In this document: positions 21,843-28,070 of the stretch, one piece after another | How the letters are laid out: each line of letters opens with the position of its first letter | Numbering within the stretch: position 1 is the first letter of the stretch | Source of the DNA: Chara braunii | Taxonomy: Eukaryota > Streptophyta > Charophyceae > Charales > Characeae | DNA length: 28,070 nucleotides | Reading direction: 5' to 3' | NCBI GenBank assembly: GCA_003427395.1 | Contig: BFEA01000429.1 | Span: 710,624 to 738,693, forward strand | Notes under the pieces: model-generated | The model's input: only the letters and a program-made list of their open reading frames with translations | Databases searched by the model: none | Told to the model about the DNA's origin: nothing | Position numbers and translations under genes: made by a program

Positions 21843-21984
21843 GTGTGAGAAACTGTTTGTGTTTTTTTTTCAAGACTAACAAGTATCAAAATGAAAAAGG
21901 GTATATGATTGAAATAAGAATCATGTCTGATGAAAGAAAGGAACCTAGGAAGAATCGAGAAGAAACCTAGTCTGCTTGGGTGTA

Positions 21985-23454
21985 GACTCTCATAGGGTCG
22001 TCACACTGCTTGCATGAGCTAACTAAGATGGATGACGGGGTACTCGCCGTGCAAATTTACCTTGCCATTCATCTGACTAAAGTGACAATTTGATGAAATG
22101 TCTGTTTGATTTCCACGTTGGTAACGGGAAGGTGTCGTGCGTCTCCTCTGTTGACTTGCAGGTTAGATCCAAGAGATAATCCGGTACTCTCGTGGGGTAC
22201 ATATATTTAATGACTAATAGAAGCGAAGGTAGTAGGAGGTTCCTGTGAGGCTCTCCGATCGCCTATCGGACTAGGCTTGAAAGAGAAATAAGTATTCACC
22301 AGGTGAGTACACGAACTCCTAAGTCTAGGACGATCCGTCCGACTGAAAGATGAGAAAAAGGGAATTTTCCATGGGAACTACCTTATCTCCAGCTGAACGG
22401 TCTGTTTGGTATGGGAAAAAAAGGGTGAGGAGATAATTCCTTATAAACCAATTCCACCACTAAACTAAATTATGCATAGCGAAAGTCAAATGACAAGAGG
22501 AGTGAGGGCTTTCGTAGGGTCGGCATACCTCTTGCTCATTGGCGATGCATAGCCCATGTAGGTGAATGATCAGAACAACTTAACTAAGAGTTCTTTTGAC
22601 TAATCTCCTACGAATCAAGTTGGTGGTAGGATAACTTCAGGGAGGGTTATCCTAATACTTATTTGATCTGGGGATCAACTAACGCGGGGAAGGAATAAGG
22701 TGATTGTGTTTGGATAAATAAAGGGATACTCACGGGTGAGTAACCCTACTACTTGTTTGAGTATGACTGATGAGTGGCATGATTTAATTACTAACAACCT
22801 ATTTAACATTGCATTGAATATGAGAGGCTCCTGTGGGGCCATCCTATCGCTTAATCAAGGGGGATGGTAATCGCAGTCATTCGGGTAGTAGTAGAATAAC
22901 TCACGTAAGGTCCTCCTATTGCCTGCTTGACTTTATTTTAACAAGTTTAAAAAGGATACTTCAGCAAATGGAGGATCTGATGTTTGCCTAGGTTTGATAA
23001 CTTAATCCTAGCTCGTTTGACTCTGAGAAAGTAGTAAGGTGGCTCCCGTGGGGTCATCCTATTACACTTTTGAGGATAGACTGGGTTTTGATCAAGGAGT
23101 AATAGGAGACTTTCGTAAAGACCACCTATTACTAACTAGAATTATGTATTGATACCTGGGTCTGGGATGTTTTCTGAATGATGGGTCAAGTGTTAAAGTA
23201 AAAGGATGCTCTAATATGAGTTATCCGGTAGCTTGCATAAGATTGTTTGAGATAATTGACTGAATGAGGACTGCATGAATTATGAAGGGTGATTGAGTGT
23301 TTTCGTGGAACTACTCGACTACTTATCTGACTAACCGTTTTGTCTGGAATTGTCCAAGTAGTGGAAGATTCTCGGGTGAATCAACCTACTACTTGCACGT
23401 GTGCGAACAAAAAGAAGAGAAAAGAAAAAGGGAGTGCTCCTGCGGGAGCGACTC
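21985..23454. repeat. array of diverged stem-loop repeats
   Basis: Around 15 to 18 copies of a dyad-symmetric motif recur, usually 50-120 bp apart. The approximate unit is GTAGGA-(G/T)-CTC-TCGTG-GGG-TC-ATCCTACTACTTG followed by TTGACT. Clear examples: 22184-22200, 22292-22310, 22627-22654 (9-bp perfect stem TAGGATAAC/GTTATCCTA), 22723-22746, 22826-22840, 23031-23065, 23098-23133 (outer 9-bp stem AGTAATAGG/CCTATTACT with inner CTTT-CGT-AAAG), 23204-23226, 23356-23394 (AAGTAGT/ACTACTT with inner GATTC/GAATC) and 23432-23454. Stems are kept while bases change (GTACTC/GGGTAC, TACTCAC/GTGAGTA, GATTC/GAATC). No protein frame spans the array. It is not a CRISPR: the repeats are diverged and the spacers uneven. 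Confidence 0.65.
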
Positions 23455-23603
23455 TAATGGTCCTAAAAATAAGCAAAATAAGAGGTAAATACCGCAGAGA
23501 CAAAGAATTAGAAAAGAAGAAGCTCCGCGTAGTCTCAATTTATTGATAAACTCTAAGGGGGAAACCGCCACTGGCATGAGTTGATCTCAGCTAGAGTATC
23601 ATG

Positions 23604-23962
23604 TAAGCACCAAAGGGTGTGCTTATCCGCAGCAGAGAAAATGCAAGGACTGAGAGTAGGAGAAATATGAGTTCCCTAAGACAACTTAGGACATATGCAA
23701 GAGACTCCTTTTACAAAAGGAGGAAGAGTGACAGACGACTTAGGGTAGGTAGAAGCTAAGAGGTTAGACTTTAGGATGTTGATCCCAAAGCTCACAAACC
23801 AAATCTAAGGGGTTGACCCTTAGATATCAATACGTGAGAGATCGAGTGGGGGTGTTGAATCTTTGTTGATCTGTGTGTATGCATGTCTCTATTTTGATCT
23901 ACTACAATTGAAAGAGAAGTCATACATAAAGGGCTCAATTTTCTGTTATCTCTCGATAACAG
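23604..23962. repeat. further short perfect hairpins after the array
   Basis: TAAGCAC/GTGCTTA (23604-23610, 23619-23625), CTCCTTTT/AAAAGGAG (23705-23712, 23715-23722), CTAAGGG/CCCTTAG (23805-23811, 23817-23823) and CTGTTATC/GATAACAG (23943-23950, 23955-23962) continue the dense dyad pattern. They lack the TACTTG-type right flank of the main array. Confidence 0.6.
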
Positions 23963-24690
23963 GTCGGTCGTTGTCGATTCAACTTTCCCCCCTTTGACTT
24001 GATACCCACGTCTAAAGTCAAAACCTGTAGTCAGTAAACCTGTCACCTGTGGTCATTGCCTAAATGGTCCTAGTCAGTTTGAAGAGTCCTTTGACGAAAT
24101 GTGAGGGGGCTGGGCTTACGTCTCAGAAAAAGATAGAGATGTCATACATGGTTTGGGAAGTGAGGGACAATGTTTAAGGTGTGGATTGATGGTTGACGTT
24201 GTTAGTGCATGGCATGTGAACTGTCTTTGCATTATTTTATGCAGATCTGTTTTGTTTGTGGGTTTGGATTGAACTGGACCTGATCCGTTGAAGAGTCTTG
24301 GACACATTGCACTTGTGAAAGTGGGAAGGGTTCTTAGCGGTAATGCCTCCATATTTCATTATCAGTCCTATATAACTTCCATCCTATCTGATGTTCAGTC
24401 ATATGTCAAGTAGAATAGAATGCCCTTGGTAGTGGCATGGTTTGATTGGTACTTTGATCATAGTGGTTAGAAGAAGAATATGTTTTGGTAGCAGAAGCGG
24501 GAATAAACGACCTTCTAAAAGTTCGACCTGAATATCTAGAAGTCCAGGATAGGGAAATCACATCTTGAACCTGACTTGACTAACGGGTCAGTCTCAGGCG
24601 TCTTACCGCGCGTACCCCGTTTTGTGCTACATCGATCGAGAAAACGCCCTCGGCCGACCTACCTCTACAAAGGCATGTAAAAACCTTCGC
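23963..24690. other. no gene seen
   Basis: Unique sequence with only short frames on either strand. I see no tRNA boxes, inverted repeats or simple repeats worth naming. Confidence 0.4.
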
Positions 24691-24693
24691 ATG

Positions 24694-24808
24694 TGGGCCG
24701 GTAGCTCAGCAGGGATACACCTACCTAAGGGTGGTGACAGCCCCTTGGGTAGAGGTAAGTTGTACCTCGCGACGTCCCGACCTGTCGCAGGGCGTCGTGA
24801 GAGGTATA
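24694..24808 (+). mobile_element. tRNA-like head with strong secondary structure
   Basis: GGGCCGGTAGCTCAGCAGGG (24695 onward) contains an A-box-like TAGCTCAGCAGGG. It is followed by a hairpin CTACCTAAGGG / CCCTTGGGTAG (~24724-24756, one G-T pair), then AGGTA/TACCT and GACGTCC/GGGCGTC dyads. No B-box follows at tRNA distance, so it is not a tRNA gene. The head GGCCGGT-AGCTCA recurs at ~25780, pointing to a dispersed tRNA-derived family. Confidence 0.35.
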
Positions 24809-24961
24809 GCACGAGCGCACGGTCGGAGTGGTGACTAATTCTTTTCAAACAAAACATCCTGCGTGATGCGACCGTGAGGTTCAACGCTCCCCATCAGGGC
24901 GCAGGGCCGCCGCGCGCGACAACGCTCTCTGACACCACGCCCTTCGCGGTTCACAGTTTCC

Positions 24962-24985
24962 ATTTTCGTGGCATAGTCAACTTGT
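24962..24985. repeat. isolated 24-bp match to the 3 kb unit
   Basis: The string ATTTTCGTGGCATAGTCAAC plus TTGT is identical to 452-475 in copy A and 3439-3462 in copy B, while flanking bases differ. It shows that pieces of the unit are dispersed. A C14 run follows at 24999-25012. Confidence 0.7.
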
Positions 24986-25068
24986 CCTCGCCGCACCTCC
25001 CCCCCCCCCCCCAAGAGGAGGGTGGGGATAGACGACCTCATTACTGACGAACAGAAGGGGGAGATCAA

Positions 25069-25181
25069 CAAGTAGCCAACCCGAACACAAGAGCTCCACG
25101 TTGAGCTATGGGGGTGAGTGTTTCTCCTCTATCCACTACCGGGCAAGTAGTCGACCCTAACACAGGAACTTCACGTTGATC
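25069..25181 (-). repeat. pair of short tRNA-like direct repeats
   Basis: 25069-25107 and 25144-25181 are diverged copies about 75 bp apart (CAAGTAG(C/T)C(A/G)ACCC(G/T)AACACA then CCACGTTGAGCT / TCACGTTGATCT). On the minus strand the first reads TAGCTCAACGTGGAGC then GTGTTCGGGTTGG, reminiscent of A- and B-boxes but too close together for a tRNA, so perhaps deleted tRNA-derived pieces. Confidence 0.35.
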
Positions 25182-25320
25182 TACCCTTCTTCCCCCGAAC
25201 ACAACGCACCCGTATTTTGACTGTATTAAGCCCCTTGTATACGTTCACTTTTAGGGTGCGCAAAGATACCTTGTATACTTTCATTTTCAGGGCGCCCTAA
25301 GTTCGGGGGAAGACGGGTAG
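25181..25320. mobile_element. 140-bp MITE-like inverted-repeat element
   Basis: CTACCCTTCTTCCCCCGAAC (25181-25200) is inverted at 25301-25320 (GTTCGGGGGAAGACGGGTAG), 19 of 20 positions matching. Inside are two tandem pieces, CCTTGTATACGTTCACTTTT and CCTTGTATACTTTCATTTTC. There is no coding capacity. Flanks (GAT on the left, GGG on the right) show no obvious target duplication. The architecture fits a very short non-autonomous DNA transposon. Confidence 0.55.
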
Positions 25321-25492
25321 GGGGAGGAAGAGGGACCAAAGGGGTGAGATCGTGAGCTTACCCTTCCTTTCGGCACAGCCCTGTGCCTCGTCCCCTTGAA
25401 TGAAGATCCATACATGTATAATGTTTCTTCGTGTCGCCGTCGAGCAAAACCGAGAGGTTCTCCCCACAAATAGATGGAGCAGCCCGACAGAT

Positions 25493-25541
25493 AAGCCCTC
25501 AATTCTGACGGTTCTCTTACAGCCGCCAGGATTGAGGGCTT
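25493..25541. repeat. long hairpin
   Basis: AAGCCCTCAAT (25493-25503) pairs perfectly with ATTGAGGGCTT (25531-25541). Inside, CTGACGG pairs with CCGCCAG with one mismatch, giving an almost continuous stem of ~19 bp. It could be a transcribed structural element or a foldback remnant. Confidence 0.6.
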
Positions 25542-25670
25542 GCACAAGGGCTATTCCGCAAAAAACAAAAATACAAAGAAGAAACCCCGAAGGTTGTCTC
25601 CTATTTCCGGCCTATTTTTTATTCGATACAAAAGGTGAAACACTTCATTACGAAAGGAAGAACCTCACCC

Positions 25671-25743
25671 AAGAGCCTAGCTCAGTGGGTACACCCATGA
25701 ACTGTTGAAATACAGACCTGTGTTCGAATCCAGAAAATGGAAC
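25671..25743 (+). mobile_element. tRNA-like sequence (SINE head or tRNA pseudogene)
   Basis: An A-box match TAGCTCAGTGGG (25678-25689) and B-box match TGTTCGAATCC (25721-25731) are 43 nt apart, exactly tRNA spacing. The acceptor ends (AAGAGCC and AAATGGA) do not pair and the T-stem is only partial, so a working tRNA is unlikely. It stands ~60 bp upstream of the U2-like segment on the same strand, so the two could be parts of one composite retroposon with the internal Pol III promoter at its 5' end. Confidence 0.5.
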
Positions 25744-25799
25744 TTGACGAGTAAAACTAACTACTAATACATTGCTTGGGGCCGGTCAGCTCAATGATA

Positions 25800-25912
25800 A
25801 TATCTCCGGCCTTTTGGCTAAGTGAGATCAAGTAGAGTATCTGTTCTGAGCAGTTTAATATCTGATCCGTGGTCCATCGGCCCACACTTAAAAAAAAAAA
25901 AAAAAAAAAAAA
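25800..25912 (+). ncRNA. U2 snRNA-like 5' domain with A23 tail (probable pseudogene)
   Basis: The segment matches the 5' half of U2 spliceosomal RNA: CGGCCTTTTGGCTAAG (stem-loop I), GATCAAGT...GTATCTGTTCT (branch-site region), CAGTTTAATATCTGAT (stem IIa), and GTGGTCCATCGGCCCACAC (stem IIb, close to the plant form). The match ends at ~25888, and 23 A residues follow at 25890-25912. The Sm site and stem-loops III and IV are absent. The branch-pairing core, normally GTGTAGTATC, reads GTAGAGTATC, and extra bases lie before GATCAAG. Truncation, lesions and A tail indicate a retroposed copy, not a working U2 gene. Confidence 0.8.
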
Positions 25913-26009
25913 CTATAACCGGTGAGCGTCGCGAGCGCCACGTGGACTACAAATGGTCGATATAAGGATATCTCCTAGTTCCTGGCGTCCGCCCGCTGCT
26001 TTGCCTCCA

Positions 26010-26047
26010 TTCCCCGTCCTTCCCCGTCCTTCCTCGTCCTTCCCCGA
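26010..26047. repeat. 10-bp minisatellite
   Basis: TTCCCCGTCC-type units repeat almost four times, with one C-to-T change in the third. Confidence 0.85.
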
Positions 26048-26261
26048 AGGCCTTTCCTTGACCCATCCATAGCCGGGAAGGCGGAGGGCTTCAGCGAATT
26101 CCCCCGAGAAACAGGCCGCGTGCCCGCGTGCTTATCTCGGTGTCAGCGTGTCCTCCCCAACGATAGCGCACCGCCGCGAAGCGCTCCCCCGCGCCTTTGG
26201 GAAGGTTTTCCTCCCCTTCATCCGTTTCCCTTTGGGCCTCGCTCCCTTCATACTCGCCAAA

Positions 26262-26375
26262 TGTGCAAAATGAGAACGAACGAATCTTCGCCTAGAACAT
26301 GGAAATATACACCGCCATATTTAACTTTTTGTGTTACGTTTTGTCAGTTTGTGCATCTCATGAGTAATTGCGCGA
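26262..26375. repeat. dispersed copy of the 3 kb unit edge
   Basis: TGTGCAAAATGAGAACGAACGAATCTTCGCCTAGAACATGG-type sequence, broken here at 26265-26301, aligns with 6653-6750 and 3069-3168 at the ends of copies A and B, continuing to the shared GCGAGGCCC at its 3' end. It lies ~0.4 kb upstream of the GDT1-like start codon, possibly in its promoter or 5' UTR. Confidence 0.75.
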
Positions 26376-26785
26376 GGCCCTTTTCCTTTTTTCTTTTTTC
26401 TTTTTCTCCGTCCCCCGGCCACGCGCATTCCGCGGCAAGGGAACGGTGAGGTTTCAGTTTGGCGTTACTGTAGGTAGCACCGCGTCCGCATGCGCACCAT
26501 CTGAGCGGAGCGGAGCGGACCGGACCGGCCCCCCTGCCCGGCGCGGCGGCCATAGCTGGTAGGGCTTCGGAAGTGCGCCTTGAACCCGCGCATCGCGGCC
26601 AATCTCCGCCGTCCTCACGCCAGAAAGTCGGGGGCTCAAAACCCGCCGGCGACAACGACAACGTACACCGCGCGGGCGGTCTCGATGAGATTGCTTTGAC
26701 GGCCCCGCTTCACCGCCTTAACGCCTCCCCTGCCGCCATCGCTGTGCACATCAGCAGCGCGGCCTGGGGAGCGAGCGAACGAACG

Positions 26786-28042
26786 ATGATGTTTCACAAG
26801 CCAGCAAGTGGTAGAGACGGGTGGTGGTCAAGTATGGAGAACGGATTGCGCAAGTATGTATACCTATTGAGGACCATCATGTGCCTCTCTCTGCTGATAT
26901 CCGTAGCATCAATCCCCCATGCCGGTGCTTTTGACAGGGGGGAAGACGCGCAGCGGGTGGCGGGCGAGGGCCTCTTCCGCCGCGGGGTCGAGCACCCACT
27001 CAGGCAGCAGGAGCGCAATGTTCCGAGGCAAGGGAAACTCCTCTTTGACCGCAGAGAGCAACGGAAGGCGTTTTCACATGGCGCACATGTGAATGGGGAG
27101 GAAGAAGACAACGCGTTTCCACATGGGCAACACGTGAATGGAGACCAAGGAGGGAAGAAGGCGTTTCCACATGACCGTAGGAACGGAGACGACGAAGAAG
27201 AGGCGTTTCCACATGGACAAGATGTGAATGGAGATCACGGCGATGAGATGAATGAAGATGGAGGAGAGGAGGTGATTGGCGATGACGGTAGAGGAGATGG
27301 CGGGTGGTCGGGGGGGAGGGATAGAAGGGTAGTGATCAATACGGAGGAGGGGAGTGGAGGCGCCGGCGGAGGGGGGGGGGGGCTAGTGGATGGCTTTTTG
27401 ACAAGCCTGTGCATTATTGTAGTTAGTGAAATTGGGGATGAGACGTTCATCATCGCCGCGCTGATGGCCATGAGGCACCCGAGAGGGATTGTGTTGGCGG
27501 GGGGGTTGGCTGCGCTCTTCCTGATGACCATTCTTTCGACTGCGCTCGGCTTTGTTGTGCCAAACCTAATATCAAGGAAGCACACCAATAACGCGGCGAC
27601 GATTCTGTACACGTTTTTTGGATTGCGATTGCTGTATATCGCATGGAAGGCAGATTCTAAGGGGTCGACGGAAAAGGAGGTGGAGGAGGTAGAGGACAAG
27701 CTAGAAGGGGGGGTGGGTACACGGGCATCACACAAGAAGAGTGTTTTACGTGCCATTGCGGCGCGCTTCTGCACTCCAATTTTCCTTGAGAGCTTCGTCT
27801 TGATTTTTCTGGCGGAGTGGGGGGATCGAAGCCAGATCGCCACAATAGCCCTCGCGTCTCATAAAGACCCCATTGGAGTGACGCTGGGGGCCTTTCTAGG
27901 GCACTTCATTTGCACGTCGTTCGCCGTCGTTGGGGGGAGGCTTCTTGCTGTCAAAATATCGCAAAGGTCTGTTGCCACTATCGGCAGTTTCCTGTTCATT
28001 GCATTTGCTGTCCATTCGTATGTTCATCCCCCTTTAGAGTAA
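26786..28042 (+). CDS. GDT1: GDT1/TMEM165/PAM71-family (UPF0016) cation transporter
   Basis: A complete 418-residue membrane protein in one exon. UPF0016 proteins exchange Mn2+/Ca2+ (with H+) across Golgi, vacuolar or chloroplast membranes. Both family signatures are present: EIGDET at residues 215-220 and EWGDRSQ at 344-350, each in a membrane helix. Six helices fit at ~201-230, 237-265, 272-291, 333-358, 365-390 and 396-417, in the usual 3+3 layout with a charged central loop. Residues ~21-48 form a signal-peptide-like leader with possible cleavage at AGA|FD. Residues ~95-160 carry four diverged His/acidic repeats (AFPHGQ-VNGD), then a Gly-rich run before helix 1; this insert explains the extra length over human TMEM165 (324) or yeast Gdt1 (280). 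I chose the first ATG (26786); the ATG at 26834 would put the leader nearer the N-terminus. The frame is open upstream to 26573 but has no ATG there. Phe after the cleavage site could mean secondary-plastid targeting (PAM71-like), but the acidic stretch behind it is atypical of a transit peptide. Confidence 0.93.
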   Translation: MMFHKPASGRDGWWSSMENGLRKYVYLLRTIMCLSLLISVASIPHAGAFDRGEDAQRVAGEGLFRRGVEHPLRQQERNVPRQGKLLFDRREQRKAFSHGAHVNGEEEDNAFPHGQHVNGDQGGKKAFPHDRRNGDDEEEAFPHGQDVNGDHGDEMNEDGGEEVIGDDGRGDGGWSGGRDRRVVINTEEGSGGAGGGGGGLVDGFLTSLCIIVVSEIGDETFIIAALMAMRHPRGIVLAGGLAALFLMTILSTALGFVVPNLISRKHTNNAATILYTFFGLRLLYIAWKADSKGSTEKEVEEVEDKLEGGVGTRASHKKSVLRAIAARFCTPIFLESFVLIFLAEWGDRSQIATIALASHKDPIGVTLGAFLGHFICTSFAVVGGRLLAVKISQRSVATIGSFLFIAFAVHSYVHPPLE

Positions 28043-28053
28043 TGTAAGATTAC

Positions 28054-28070
28054 GGGGGGGGGGGGGGGGG
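28054..28070. repeat. G17 homopolymer at the window edge
   Basis: The window ends in an uninterrupted G run just after the GDT1-like stop codon, TAA at 28040-28042. It may be a real poly-G or a sequencing or assembly limit. Confidence 0.8.

Noticed and set aside
21985-23454. CRISPR array
   Set aside because: Repeats are diverged and spacing uneven, the context is eukaryotic, and no cas-like genes are present.
26573-26785. 71-codon upstream extension of the GDT1-like frame
   Set aside because: It contains no ATG, begins at a GTG, and codes for a Pro/Ala/Arg stretch unlike the family; the leader follows naturally from the ATGs at 26786 or 26834.
27235-27843. 202-codon minus-strand frame
   Set aside because: It is the antisense shadow of the GDT1-like gene, Ser/Pro-rich opposite Gly/Glu/Val codons.

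Overview
The window is eukaryotic nuclear DNA with very low gene density. The evidence is long microsatellites ((TTA)n, CAGA-type, (GT)n), tRNA-like internal Pol III boxes, a U2 snRNA-like sequence followed by an A tail, terminal-inverted-repeat elements, and one intact eukaryote-type membrane protein gene. The U2-like piece has a stem-loop IIb close to the plant/green-alga form, and the gene product has a signal-peptide-like leader cut just before a Phe. Both fit an alga or other protist, but I cannot name the organism.

Layout. 1-186 is GC-rich with two hairpins. 187-6995 is a tandem array of a ~3 kb non-coding repeat: copy A 187-3174, copy B 3175-6758, truncated copy C 6759-~6995. Copy B carries a ~0.48 kb foldback insertion. 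7000-13000 is mixed sequence with broken, coding-looking frames, mainly on the minus strand (7433-8304, 8422-8667, 11975-12438) and one on the plus strand (12686-12943). They look like remains of decayed genes or retroelements. 14127-14320 holds a tRNA-derived SINE-like piece. 14400-21300 is a microsatellite-dense tract in which polypurine/CAGA tracts, short exon-like segments with minus-strand splice-donor-like ends, and (TTA)n tracts recur; a ~283 bp inverted-repeat element splits one (TTA)n tract at 20081-20364. 21351-21675 is a 178-bp tandem duplication. 21985-23962 is an array of diverged stem-loop repeats, the least explained structure here. 24690-25912 holds tRNA-like pieces, a MITE-like inverted-repeat element, a long hairpin, and a tRNA-like plus U2-like composite ending in 23 A.

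The one gene I am confident of is at 26786-28042 (+): a complete, apparently intronless member of the UPF0016/GDT1/TMEM165/PAM71 family of Mn/Ca cation transporters. It has an unusual His-rich and acidic repeat insert between the leader and the membrane domain. A dispersed copy of the satellite edge sequence lies ~0.4 kb upstream of it. Apart from this gene, the window is shaped by repeats and mobile elements; I see no operon-like or pathway organisation.
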